DNA of 64,000 bases from Cyprinodon diabolis. Lineage: Eukaryota; Chordata; Actinopteri; Cyprinodontiformes; Cyprinodontidae. Position numbers and translations under genes: made by a program. The notes below the pieces were generated by a model. The model saw only the letters and a program-made list of their open reading frames with translations, was not told the origin of the DNA and ran no database searches. Location of the stretch: the NCBI GenBank assembly GCA_030533445.1, contig CM060065.1:3646341-3710340 (forward strand), written 5' to 3'. Positions 1 to 13,322 of the stretch are shown one piece after another (position 1 is the stretch's first letter; the number at the start of each line of letters is the position of its first letter).

Positions 1-3000
1 GAAGTTGAGACCAAAACAAGCTTTTCAGACAGCAAGGAGCTAAATTCGGCCTCTCTTGCTGGAACAGACAAACCGTTAATGATACAGTCATGATCTTTTC
101 TGGCAATCATTTTAGGCAGAAAACTACCAAAAGACAGTAGATCTGAGCAGATGTTTTTGGTTCCAAGCTTCAAATCAGAAGTTGAGTCCAAAACGCTCTT
201 TTCACACTGAGAGGAGCTCTGTTTGGCCTCTCTAGATGAAACAGAGAAACCATTAATGATACAGCCACAATCTTTTCTGGCAATCAATTTGAACTCAAAA
301 CTAACAATATAGAGTACATTTAAATAGAAGTTTTTAGTTCCAAGCTTCAAATCAGCAGTTGAGGCTGAAACACGCTTTTTGGACCGCAATGTGCTCAATT
401 TGGCCTCTCTAGCTGAAACAGACAAACTGTTAATGATACAGCCAGGATCTTTTCTGGCAATCATTTTGAGCTGAAAACTAACAATATAAAGTACATTTAA
501 GCAGAAGTTTATGGTTCCGAGCTTCAAATCAGCAATTGAGGCCAAAACGCACTTTTCACACTGAGAGGAGCTCAGTTTGGCCTCTCTAGCTGAAACACAC
601 ACCGTCAATGATACAGCCATGATCTTTTCTGGCAATCATTTTGACCTGAAACCTAATAATATAAAGCAGATTTGAGCAGATGTATTTGGTTCCAAGCTTT
701 AAATCAGAAGTTGAGGCCAAAACGCACTTTTCACACTGAGAGGAGCTCAATTTGGCCTCCCTAGCTGGAACAGACAAACCATTAATGACACACCCATGAT
801 CTTTTCTGACAATCATTTTGAGATAAAAACTAACAATATAAAGTAGATTTGAGCAGATGTATTTGGTTCCAAGCTTCAAATCAGAAGTTGAGGCCAAAAC
901 ACACTTTTCACATTGAGAGGAGCTCAATTTGGCCTCTCTAGCTGAAACACACACACCATTAATGATACAGCCATGATCTTTTCTGGCAATCATTTTGAGT
1001 TGAAAACTAAAAATATGAAGTAGATCGAGCACATGTTTTTGCTTCCAAGCTTTCAATCAGAAGTTGAGGCCAAAAGGCGCTTTTCACGCTGAGAGGAGCT
1101 CAATTTGGCCTCTTTAGCTGAAACAGACAAACCGTTAATGATACAACCATGATCTTTCTGGTAATCATTTTGAGCTGCAAACTAAAAATATAAAGTAGAT
1201 TTAAACAGAAATTTTTGGTTCCAAGCTTCAAGTCAGAAGTTGAGGCTAAAACAAGCTTTTCAGACAGCAAGGAGCTAAATTCGGCCTCTCTTGCTGGAAC
1301 AGACAAACCGTTAATAATACAGTCATGATCTTTTCTGACAATCATTTTGAGCTGAAAACTAACATTATAAGGTAGATTTGGGCAAATGTTTTTGGTTCCA
1401 AGCTTCAAATCAGAAGTTGAGGCCAAAACGCGCTATTCACATTGAGAGGAGCTCCATTTGGCCTCTCTAGCTGAAACAGAAAAACCATTAATGATACAGC
1501 CATGATCTTTTATGGCAATCGTTTTGAGCTGCAAACTAAAAATATAAAGTAGATTTAAACAGAAATTTTTGGTTCCAAGCTTCAAGTCAGAAGTTGAGGC
1601 CAAAACAAGCTTTTCAGACAGCAAGGAGCTAAATTCGGCCTCTCTTGCTGGAACAGACAAACCGTTAATGATACAGTCATGATCTTTTCTCGCAATCATT
1701 TTAGGCAGAAAACTACCAAAAGACAGTAGATCTGAGCAGATGTTTTTGGTTCCAAGCTTCAAATCAGAAGTTGAGTCCAAAACGCTCTTTTCACACTGAG
1801 AGGAGCTCTGTTTGGCCTCTCTAGATGAAACAGAGAAACCATTAATGATACAGCCACAATCTTTTCTGGCAATCAATTTGAACTCAAAACTAACAATATA
1901 GAGTACATTTAAATAGAAGTTTTTAGTTCCAAGCTTCAAATCAGCAGTTGAGGCTGAAACACGCTTTTTGGACCGCAAGGTGCTCAATTTGGCCTCTCTA
2001 GCTGAAACAGACAAACTGTTAATGATGCAGCCAGGATCTTTTCTGGCAATCATTTTGAGCTGAAAACTAACAATATAAAGTACATTTAAGCAGAAGTTTA
2101 TGGTTCCGAGCTTCAAATCAGCAATTGAGGCCAAAATGCGCTTTTCACAGTGAGAGGAGCTCAATTTGGCCTCTCTAGCGTAAACAGACAAACCATTAAT
2201 CATACAGCCATGATCTTTTTTGGCAATCATTTTGAGATGAAAACTAACAATATAAAGTAGATTTGAGCACATGTTTTTGCTTCCAAGCTTTCAATCAGAA
2301 TTTGAGGCCAAAAGGCGCTTTTCACACTAAGAGGAGCTCAATTTGGCCTCTTTAGCTGAAACAGACGAACCGTTAATGATACAGCAATGATCTTTTCTGG
2401 CTATCATTTTGAGCTGAAATCCAAGCTGAGATCCAAGCTTCAAATCAGAAGTTAAGGCCAAAACGCGCTTTTAACACTGAGAGGAGCTCAATTTGGCCTC
2501 TCTAGCTGGAACCGACAAACCGTTAATGATACAGCCATGATATTTTCTGGCAATCATTTTGAGTTGAAAACTAATAATATAAAGAGATTTGAGAAGGTGT
2601 TTTTGCTTCCAATCTTCAAATCAGATTTTGAGGCCAAAACACACTTTTCACACTGAGAGGAGCTCAATTGGCCTCTCTAGCTGAAACACACACACCTTTA
2701 ATGATACAGCCATGATATTTTCTGGCAATCATTTTGAGTTGAAAACTAACAATATAAAGTAGATTTGAGCAGATGTTTTTGCTTCCAATCTTCAAATCAG
2801 AAGTTGAGGCCAAAACGCACTTTTCACACTGAGAGGAGCTCAGTTTGGCCTCTCTAGCTGAAACACACACCGTTAATGATACAGCCATGATCTTTTCTGG
2901 CAATCATTTTGACCTGAAACCTAATAATATAAAGCAGATTTGAGCAGATGTATTTGGTTCCAAGCTTTAAATCAGAAGTTGAGGCCAAAACGCACTTTTC

Positions 3001-4280
3001 ACACTGAGATGAGCTCAATTTGGCCTCCCTAGCTGGAACAGACAAACCATTAATGACACACCCATGATCTTTTCTGACAATCATTTTGAGATAAAAACTA
3101 ACAATATAAAGTAGATTTGAGCAGATGTATTTGGTTCCAAGCTTCAAATCAGAAGTTGAGGCCAAAACACACTTTTCACATTGAGAGGAGCTCAATTTGG
3201 CCTCTCTAGCTGAAACACACACACCATTAATGATACAGCCATGATCTTTTCTGGCAATCATTTTGAGTTGAAAACTAAAAATATGAAGTAGATTTGAGCA
3301 CATGTTTTTGCTTCCAAGCTTTCAATCAGAAGTTGAGGCCAAAAGGCGCTTTTCACGCTGAGAGGAGCTCAATTTGGCCTCTTTAGCTGAAACAGACAAA
3401 CCGTTAATGATACAACCATGATCTTTCTGGCAATCATTTTGAGCTGCAAACTAAAAATATAAAGTAGATTTAAACAGAAATTTTTGGTTCCAAGCTTCAA
3501 GTCAGAAGTTGAGACCAAAACAAGCTTTTCAGACAGCAAGGAGCTAAATTCGGCCTCTCTTGCTGGAACAGACAAACCGTTAATGATACAGTCATGATCT
3601 TTTCTGGCAATCATTTTAGGCAGAAAACTACCAAAAGACAGTAGATCTGAGCAGATGTTTTTGGTTCCAAGCTTCAAATCAGAAGTTGAGTCCAAAACGC
3701 TCTTTTCACACTGAGAGGAGCTCTGTTTGGCCTCTCTAGATGAAACAGAGAAACCATTAATGATACAGCCACAATCTTTTCTGGCAATCAATTTGAACTC
3801 AAAACTAACAATATAGAGTACATTTAAATAGAAGTTTTTAGTTCCAAGCTTCAAATCAGCAGTTGAGGCTGAAACACGCTTTTTGGACCGCAATGTGCTC
3901 AATTTGGCCTCTCTAGCTGAAACAGACAAACTGTTAATGATACAGCCAGGATCTTTTCTGGCAATCATTTTGAGCTGAAAACTAACAATATAAAGTACAT
4001 TTAAGCAGAAGTTTATGGTTCCGAGCTTCAAATCAGCAATTGAGGCCAAAATGCGCTTTTCACAGTGAGAGGAGCTCAATTTGGCCTCTCTAGCGTAAAC
4101 AGACAAACCATTAATCATACAGCCATGATCTTTTTTGGCAATCATTTTGAGATGAAAACTAACAATATAAAGTAGATTTGAGCACATGTTTTTGCTTCCA
4201 AGCTTTCAATCAGAAGTTGAGGCCAAAAGGCGCTTTTCACACTAAGAGGAGCTCAATTTGGCCTCTTTAGCTGAAACAGA
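1..4280. repeat. Higher-order block, copy 1 (period 5977)
   Basis: This segment matches 5978-10257 almost base for base at a constant offset of 5977. Both copies share the same order of variant monomers, including a shortened monomer (2411 and 8388). Small differences exist, for example CTTTTCTGGC near position 96 against CTTTTCTCGC in copy 2. The match fails near 4280/10257, where ACAACC in copy 1 meets ACAGCAATG in copy 2. Confidence 0.85.
2411..2446. repeat. Shortened (about 150-bp) satellite monomer
   Basis: Here GAGCTGAAA runs directly into TCCAAGCTGAGATCCAAGC instead of the usual ACTAACAATATAAAGTAG stretch, removing about 27 bp. The same lesion is at 8388 (offset 5977) and at 10303. 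It marks related blocks and also breaks the minus-strand open frame. Confidence 0.85.
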
Positions 4281-4388
4281 CAAACCGTTAATGATACAAC
4301 CATGATCTTTCTGGCAATCATTTTGAGCTGCAAACTAAAAATATAAAGTAGATTTAAACAGAAATTTTTGGTTCCAAGCTTCAAGTCA

Positions 4389-7300
4389 GAAGTTGAGACC
4401 AAAACAAGCTTTTCAGACAGCAAGGAGCTAAATTCGGCCTCTCTTGCTGGAACAGACAAACCGTTAATGATACAGTCATGATCTTTTCTGGCAATCATTT
4501 TAGGCAGAAAACTACCAAAAGACAGTAGATCTGAGCAGATGTTTTTGGTTCCAAGCTTCAAATCAGAAGTTGAGTCCAAAACGCTCTTTTCACACTGAGA
4601 GGAGCTCTGTTTGGCCTCTCTAGATGAAACAGAGAAACCATTAATGATACAGCCACAATCTTTTCTGGCAATCAATTTGAACTCAAAACTAACAATATAG
4701 AGTACATTTAAATAGAAGTTTTTAGTTCCAAGCTTCAAATCAGCAGTTGAGGCTGAAACACGCTTTTTGGACCGCAATGTGCTCAATTTGGCCTCTCTAG
4801 CTGAAACAGACAAACTGTTAATGATACAGCCAGGATCTTTTCTGGCAATCATTTTGAGCTGAAAACTAACAATATAAAGTACATTTAAGCAGAAGTTTAT
4901 GGTTCCGAGCTTCAAATCAGCAATTGAGGCCAAAACGCACTTTTCACACTGAGAGGAGCTCAGTTTGGCCTCTCTAGCTGAAACACACACCGTTAATGAT
5001 ACAGCCATGATCTTTTCTGGCAATCATTTTGACCTGAAACCTAATAATATAAAGCAGATTTGAGCAGATGTATTTGGTTCCAAGCTTTAAATCAGAAGTT
5101 GAGGCCAAAACGCACTTTTCACACTGTGAGGAGCTCAATTTGGCCTCCCTAGCTGGAACAGACAAACCATTAATGACACACCCATGATCTTTTCTGACAA
5201 TCATTTTGAGATAAAAACTAACAATATAAAGTAGATTTGAGCAGATGTATTTGGTTCCAAGCTTCAAATCAGAAGTTGAGGCCAAAACACACTTTTCACA
5301 TTGAGAGGAGCTCAATTTGGCCTCTCTAGCTGAAACACACACACCATTAATGATACAGCCATGATCTTTTCTGGCAATCATTTTGAGTTGAAAACTAAAA
5401 ATATGAAGTAGATCGAGCACATGTTTTTGCTTCCAAGCTTTCAATCAGAAGTTGAGGCCAAAAGGCGCTTTTCACGCTGAGAGGAGCTCAATTTGGCCTC
5501 TTTAGCTGAAACAGACAAACCGTTAATGATACAACCATGATCTTTCTGGCAATCATTTTGAGCTGCAAACTAAAAACATAAAGTAGATTTAAACAGAAAT
5601 TTTTGGTTCCAAGCTTCAAGTCAGAAGTTGAGGCTAAAACAAGCTTTTCAGACAGCAAGGAGCTAAATTCGGCCTCTCTTGCTGGAACAGACAAACCGTT
5701 AATAATACAGTCATGATCTTTTCTGACAATCATTTTGAGCTGAAAATTAACATTATAAGGTAGATTTGGGCAAATGTTTTTGGTTCCAAGCTTCAAATCA
5801 GAAGTTGAGGCCAAAACGCGCTATTCACATTGAGAGGAGCTCCATTTGGCCTCTCTAGCTGAAACAGAAAAACCATTAATGATACAGCCATGATCTTTTA
5901 TGGCAATCGTTTTGAGCTGCAAACTAAAAATATAAAGTAGATTTAAACAGAAATTTTTGGTTCCAAGCTTCAAGTCAGAAGTTGAGGCCAAAACAAGCTT
6001 TTCAGACAGCAAGGAGCTAAATTCGGCCTCTCTTGCTGGAACAGACAAACCGTTAATGATACAGTCATGATCTTTTCTCGCAATCATTTTAGGCAGAAAA
6101 CTACCAAAAGACAGTAGATCTGAGCAGATGTTTTTGGTTCCAAGCTTCAAATCAGAAGTTGAGTCCAAAACGCTCTTTTCACACTGAGAGGAGCTCTGTT
6201 TGGCCTCTCTAGATGAAACAGAGAAACCATTAATGATACAGCCACAATCTTTTCTGGCAATCAATTTGAACTCAAAACTAACAATATAGAGTACATTTAA
6301 ATAGAAGTTTTTAGTTCCAAGCTTCAAATCAGCAGTTGAGGCTGAAACACGCTTTTTGGACCGCAAGGTGCTCAATTTGGCCTCTCTAGCTGAAACAGAC
6401 AAACTGTTAATGATGCAGCCAGGATCTTTTCTGGCAATCATTTTGAGCTGAAAACTAACAATATAAAGTACATTTAAGCAGAAGTTTATGGTTCCGAGCT
6501 TCAAATCAGCAATTGAGGCCAAAACGCACTTTTCACACTGAGAGGAGCTCAGTTTGGCCTCTCTAGCTGAAACACACACCGTTAATGATACAGCCATGAT
6601 CTTTTCTGGCAATCATTTTGACCTGAAACCTAATAATATAAAGCAGATTTGAGCAGATGTATTTGGTTCCAAGCTTTAAATCAGAAGTTGAGGCCAAAAC
6701 GCACTTTTCACACTGTGAGGAGCTCAATTTGGCCTCCCTAGCTGGAACAGACAAACCATTAATGACACACCCATGATCTTTTCTGACAATCATTTTGAGA
6801 TAAAAACTAACAATATAAAGTAGATTTGAGCAGATGTATTTGGTTCCAAGCTTCAAATCAGAAGTTGAGGCCAAAACACACTTTTCACATTGAGAGGAGC
6901 TCAATTTGGCCTCTCTAGCTGAAACACACACACCATTAATGATACAGCCATGATCTTTTCTGGCAATCATTTTGAGTTGAAAACTAAAAATATGAAGTAG
7001 ATCGAGCACATGTTTTTGCTTCCAAGCTTTCAATCAGAAGTTGAGGCCAAAAGGCGCTTTTCACGCTGAGAGGAGCTCAATTTGGCCTCTTTAGCTGAAA
7101 CAGACAAACCGTTAATGATACAACCATGATCTTTCTGGCAATCATTTTGAGCTGCAAACTAAAAACATAAAGTAGATTTAAACAGAAATTTTTGGTTCCA
7201 AGCTTCAAGTCAGAAGTTGAGGCTAAAACAAGCTTTTCAGACAGCAAGGAGCTAAATTCGGCCTCTCTTGCTGGAACAGACAAACCGTTAATAATACAGT

Positions 7301-8103
7301 CATGATCTTTTCTGACAATCATTTTGAGCTGAAAATTAACATTATAAGGTAGATTTGGGCAAATGTTTTTGGTTCCAAGCTTCAAATCAGAAGTTGAGGC
7401 CAAAACGCGCTATTCACATTGAGAGGAGCTCCATTTGGCCTCTCTAGCTGAAACAGAAAAACCATTAATGATACAGCCATGATCTTTTATGGCAATCGTT
7501 TTGAGCTGCAAACTAAAAATATAAAGTAGATTTAAACAGAAATTTTTGGTTCCAAGCTTCAAGTCAGAAGTTGAGGCCAAAACAAGCTTTTCAGACAGCA
7601 AGGAGCTAAATTCGGCCTCTCTTGCTGGAACAGACAAACCGTTAATGATACAGTCATGATCTTTTCTCGCAATCATTTTAGGCAGAAAACTACCAAAAGA
7701 CAGTAGATCTGAGCAGATGTTTTTGGTTCCAAGCTTCAAATCAGAAGTTGAGTCCAAAACGCTCTTTTCACACTGAGAGGAGCTCTGTTTGGCCTCTCTA
7801 GATGAAACAGAGAAACCATTAATGATACAGCCACAATCTTTTCTGGCAATCAATTTGAACTCAAAACTAACAATATAGAGTACATTTAAATAGAAGTTTT
7901 TAGTTCCAAGCTTCAAATCAGCAGTTGAGGCTGAAACACGCTTTTTGGACCGCAAGGTGCTCAATTTGGCCTCTCTAGCTGAAACAGACAAACTGTTAAT
8001 GATGCAGCCAGGATCTTTTCTGGCAATCATTTTGAGCTGAAAACTAACAATATAAAGTACATTTAAGCAGAAGTTTATGGTTCCGAGCTTCAAATCAGCA
8101 ATT
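4389..8103. repeat. 1589-bp higher-order repeat, about 2.3 tandem copies
   Basis: Sequence from 4389 recurs at 5978 and 7567, with offsets of 1589 each time (nine 177-bp monomers less 4 bp). The same block start (GAAGTTGAGRCCAAAACAAG) is also found at 1, 1589, 3504 and 9481. The match between the 4389 and 5978 copies ends near 6514/8103, where a GCGC-containing variant replaces a GCAC-containing one. Confidence 0.8.
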
Positions 8104-10257
8104 GAGGCCAAAATGCGCTTTTCACAGTGAGAGGAGCTCAATTTGGCCTCTCTAGCGTAAACAGACAAACCATTAATCATACAGCCATGATCTTTTTTGG
8201 CAATCATTTTGAGATGAAAACTAACAATATAAAGTAGATTTGAGCACATGTTTTTGCTTCCAAGCTTTCAATCAGAATTTGAGGCCAAAAGGCGCTTTTC
8301 ACACTAAGAGGAGCTCAATTTGGCCTCTTTAGCTGAAACAGACGAACCGTTAATGATACAGCAATGATCTTTTCTGGCTATCATTTCGAGCTGAAATCCA
8401 AGCTGAGATCCAAGCTTCAAATCAGAAGTTAAGGCCAAAACGCGCTTTTAACACTGAGAGGAGCTCAATTTGGCCTCTCTAGCTGGAACCGACAAACCGT
8501 TAATGATACAGCCATGATATTTTCTGGCAATCATTTTGAGTTGAAAACTAATAATATAAAGAGATTTGAGAAGGTGTTTTTGCTTCCAATCTTCAAATCA
8601 GATTTTGAGGCCAAAACACACTTTTCACACTGAGAGGAGCTCAATTGGCCTCTCTAGCTGAAACACACACACCTTTAATGATACAGCCATGATATTTTCT
8701 GGCAATCATTTTGAGTTGAAAACTAACAATATAAAGTAGATTTGAGCAGATGTTTTTGCTTCCAATCTTCAAATCAGAAGTTGAGGCCAAAACGCACTTT
8801 TCACACTGAGAGGAGCTCAGTTTGGCCTCTCTAGCTGAAACACACACCGTTAATGATACAGCCATGATCTTTTCTGGCAATCATTTTGACCTGAAACCTA
8901 ATAATATAAAGCAGATTTGAGCAGATGTATTTGGTTCCAAGCTTTAAATCAGAAGTTGAGGCCAAAACGCACTTTTCACACTGAGATGAGCTCAATTTGG
9001 CCTCCCTAGCTGGAACAGACAAACCATTAATGACACACCCATGATCTTTTCTGACAATCATTTTGAGATAAAAACTAACAATATAAAGTAGATTTGAGCA
9101 GATGTATTTGGTTCCAAGCTTCAAATCAGAAGTTGAGGCCAAAACACACTTTTCACATTGAGAGGAGCTCAATTTGGCCTCTCTAGCTGAAACACACACA
9201 CCATTAATGATACAGCCATGATCTTTTCTGGCAATCATTTTGAGTTGAAAACTAAAAATATGAAGTAGATTTGAGCACATGTTTTTGCTTCCAAGCTTTC
9301 AATCAGAAGTTGAGGCCAAAAGGCGCTTTTCACGCTGAGAGGAGCTCAATTTGGCCTCTTTAGCTGAAACAGACAAACCGTTAATGATACAACCATGATC
9401 TTTCTGGCAATCATTTTGAGCTGCAAACTAAAAATATAAAGTAGATTTAAACAGAAATTTTTGGTTCCAAGCTTCAAGTCAGAAGTTGAGACCAAAACAA
9501 GCTTTTCAGACAGCAAGGAGCTAAATTCGGCCTCTCTTGCTGGAACAGACAAACCGTTAATGATACAGTCATGATCTTTTCTGGCAATCATTTTAGGCAG
9601 AAAACTACCAAAAGACAGTAGATCTGAGCAGATGTTTTTGGTTCCAAGCTTCAAATCAGAAGTTGAGTCCAAAACGCTCTTTTCACACTGAGAGGAGCTC
9701 TGTTTGGCCTCTCTAGATGAAACAGAGAAACCATTAATGATACAGCCACAATCTTTTCTGGCAATCAATTTGAACTCAAAACTAACAATATAGAGTACAT
9801 TTAAATAGAAGTTTTTAGTTCCAAGCTTCAAATCAGCAGTTGAGGCTGAAACACGCTTTTTGGACCGCAATGTGCTCAATTTGGCCTCTCTAGCTGAAAC
9901 AGACAAACTGTTAATGATACAGCCAGGATCTTTTCTGGCAATCATTTTGAGCTGAAAACTAACAATATAAAGTACATTTAAGCAGAAGTTTATGGTTCCG
10001 AGCTTCAAATCAGCAATTGAGGCCAAAATGCGCTTTTCACAGTGAGAGGAGCTCAATTTGGCCTCTCTAGCGTAAACAGACAAACCATTAATCATACAGC
10101 CATGATCTTTTTTGGCAATCATTTTGAGATGAAAACTAACAATATAAAGTAGATTTGAGCACATGTTTTTGCTTCCAAGCTTTCAATCAGAAGTTGAGGC
10201 CAAAAGGCGCTTTTCACACTAAGAGGAGCTCAATTTGGCCTCTTTAGCTGAAACAGA
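5978..10257. repeat. Higher-order block, copy 2 (period 5977)
   Basis: Second copy of the block at 1-4280, recognised by a constant 5977-bp offset of distinctive variants over about 4.3 kb. Since 5977 is not a multiple of 177 (33 units plus 136), the block must contain shortened monomers, and these are seen. Confidence 0.85.
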
Positions 10258-10810
10258 CGAACCGTTAATGATACAGCAATGATCTTTTCTGGCTATCATT
10301 TTGAGCTGAAATCCAAGCTGAGATCCAAGCTTCAAATCAGAAGTTAAGGCCAAAATGCGCTTTTAAAACTGAGAGGAGCTCAATTTGGCCTCTCTAGCTG
10401 GAACCGACAAACCGTTAATGATACAGCCATGATATTTTCTGGCAATCATTTTGAGTTGAAAACTAATAATATAAAGTAGATTTGAGAAGGTGTTTTTGCT
10501 TCCAATCTTCAAATCAGATTTTGAGGCCAAAACACACTTTTCACACTGAGAGGAGCTCAATTGGCCTCTCTAGCTGAAACACACACACCTTTAATGATAC
10601 AGCCATGATATTTTCTGGCAATCATTTTGAGTTGAAAACTAACAATATAAAGTAGATTTGAGCAGATGTTTTTGCTTCCAATCTTCAAATCGGACGTTGA
10701 GCCCAAAACGCACTTTTCACACTGAGAGGAGCTGAGTTTGGCCTCTCTAGCTGAAACACACACCGTTAATGATACAGCCATGATCTTTTCTGACAATCAT
10801 TTTGAGATAA

Positions 10811-13071
10811 AAACTAACAATATAAAGTAGATTTGAGCACATGTTTTTGCTTCCAAGCTTTCAATCAGAAGTTGAGGCCAAAAGGCGCTTTTCACGCTGA
10901 GAGGAGCTCAATTTGGCCTCTTTAGCTGAAACAGACAAACCGTTAATGATACAACCATGATCTTTCTGGCAATCATTTTGAGCTGAAAACCAACAATATA
11001 CAGTAGGTTCGAGCAGATGTTTTTGCTTCTAATCTTCAAATCAGAAGTTGAGGCCAAATCGCACTTTTCACACTGAGAGGAGTTCAATTTGGCCTCTCTA
11101 ACTGGAACATACAAACCGTTAATGATACAGCCATGATATTTTCTGGCTATCATTTTGAGCTGAAAACTAACCATATGAAGTAGATTTGAGCAGATGTTTT
11201 TGGTTCAAAGCTACAAATCAGAAGTTGAGGCCAAAACGCGCTTTTCACACTGAGAGGAGCTCAATTTGGCCTCTCTAGCTGAAACACACACACCATTAAT
11301 GATACAGCCATGATCTTTTCTGGCAATCATTTTGAGTTGAAAAATAACAATATAAAGCAGATTTGAGATGTTTTTGCTTCCAATCTTCAAATCAGATTTT
11401 GAGGCCAAAACGCGCTTTTCACAGTGAGAGGAGCTCAATTTGGCCTCTCTAGCGTAAACAGACAAACCATTAATCATACAGCCATGATCTTTTCTGGCAA
11501 TCATTTTGAGATGAAAACTAACAATATAAAGTAGATTTGAGCACATGTTTTTGCTTCCAAGCTTTCAATCAGGCGTTGAGGCCAAAAGGCGCTTTTCACA
11601 CTGAGAGGAGCTCAATTTGGCCTCTTTAGCTGAAACAGACAAACCGTTAATGATACAACCATGATCTTTCTGGCAATCATTTTGAGCTGAAAACCAACAA
11701 TATACAGTAGGTTTGAGCAGATGTTTTTGCTTCTAATCTTCAAATAAGAAGTTGAGGCCAAATCGCAATTTTCACACTGAGAGGAGTTCAATTTGGCCTC
11801 TCTAGCTGGAACATACAAACCGTTAATGATACAGCCATGATCTTTTCTGGCAATCATCTAGAGCTGAAAACTAACAATATAAAGTAGATTTGAGCAGATG
11901 TTTTTGGTTCCAAGCTTCAAATCAGAAGGTTGAGGCCAAAACGCTCTTTTCACAGTGAGATAAGGCCATTTTGGCCTCTGGAGTTGTAACAGACAAACCA
12001 TTAATCATACAGCCATGATCTTTTCTGGCAATCATTTTGAGATGAAAACTAACAATATAAAGTAGATTTGAGCACATGTTTTTGCTTCCAAGCTTTCAAT
12101 CAGAAGTTGAGGCCAAAAGGCGCTTTTCACGCTGAGAGGAGCTCAATTTGGCCTCTTTAGCTGAAACAGACAAACCGTTAATGATACAACCATGATCTTT
12201 CTGGCAATCATTTTGAGCTGAAAACCAACAATATACAGTAGGTTCGAGCAGATGTTTTTGCTTCTAATCTTCAAATCAGAAGTTGAGGCCAAATCGCACT
12301 TTTCACACTGAGAGGAGTTCAATTTGGCCTCTCTAACTGGAACATACAAACCGTTAATGATACAGCCATGATATTTTCTGGCTATCATTTTGAGCTGAAA
12401 ACTAACCATATGAAGTAGATTTGAGCAGATGTTTTTGGTTCAAAGCTACAAATCAGAAGTTGAGGCCAAAACGCGCTTTTCACACTGAGAGGAGCTCAAT
12501 TTGGCCTCTCTAGCTGAAACACACACACCATTAATGATACAGCCATGATCTTTTCTGGCAATCATTTTGAGTTGAAAAATAACAATATAAAGCAGATTTG
12601 AGATGTTTTTGCTTCCAATCTTCAAATCAGATTTTGAGGCCAAAACGCGCTTTTCACAGTGAGAGGAGCTCAATTTGGCCTCTCTAGCGTAAACAGACAA
12701 ACCATTAATCATACAGCCATGATCTTTTCTGGCAATCATTTTGAGATGAAAACTAACAATATAAAGTAGATTTGAGCACATGTTTTTGCTTCCAAGCTTT
12801 CAATCAGGCGTTGAGGCCAAAAGGCGCTTTTCACACTGAGAGGAGCTCAATTTGGCCTCTTTAGCTGAAACAGACAAACCGTTAATGATACAACCATGAT
12901 CTTTCTGGCAATCATTTTGAGCTGAAAACCAACAATATACAGTAGGTTTGAGCAGATGTTTTTGCTTCTAATCTTCAAATCAGAAGTTGAGGCCAAATCG
13001 CAATTTTCACACTGAGAGGAGTTCAATTTGGCCTCTCTAGCTGGAACATACAAACCGTTAATGATACAGCC
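10811..13071. repeat. 1235-bp tandem duplication of 177-bp monomers
   Basis: 10811-11836 matches 12046-13071 at an offset of 1235 (seven monomers less 4 bp). Shared markers include the GAGATGTTTTTGC variant that lost several bases and the AGGCGTTGAGG variant. One visible difference is AAATAAGAAG near 11744 against AAATCAGAAG in the second copy. Confidence 0.8.
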
Positions 13072-13302
13072 ATGATATTTTCTGGCTATCATTTTGAGCT
13101 GAAAACTAACCACATGAAGTAGATTTGAGCAGATGTTTTTGGTTCAAAGCTACAAATCAGAAGTTGAGGCCAAAACGCGCTTTTCACACTGAGATGAGCT
13201 CAATTTGACCTCTGTAGCTGGGACCGACAAACCGTGAATAATACAGCCATGATCTTTTCTAGCAATCATTTTGAGTTGAAAACTAATAATATAAAGTAGA
13301 TT

Positions 13303-13322
13303 AATATAATATAATATAATAT
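13303..13322. repeat. (ATAAT)n microsatellite inside a satellite monomer
   Basis: About four tandem ATAAT units sit between two copies of the ATAAAGTAGATT landmark. They lengthen one monomer and look like slippage at its natural TAATAATATAAAG tract. Confidence 0.85.

Noticed and set aside
586..1056. Minus-strand repeat protein encoded by the 177-bp satellite
   Set aside because: Starts and ends are arbitrary, indels break the frame often, and an open 59-codon frame is not improbable by chance.
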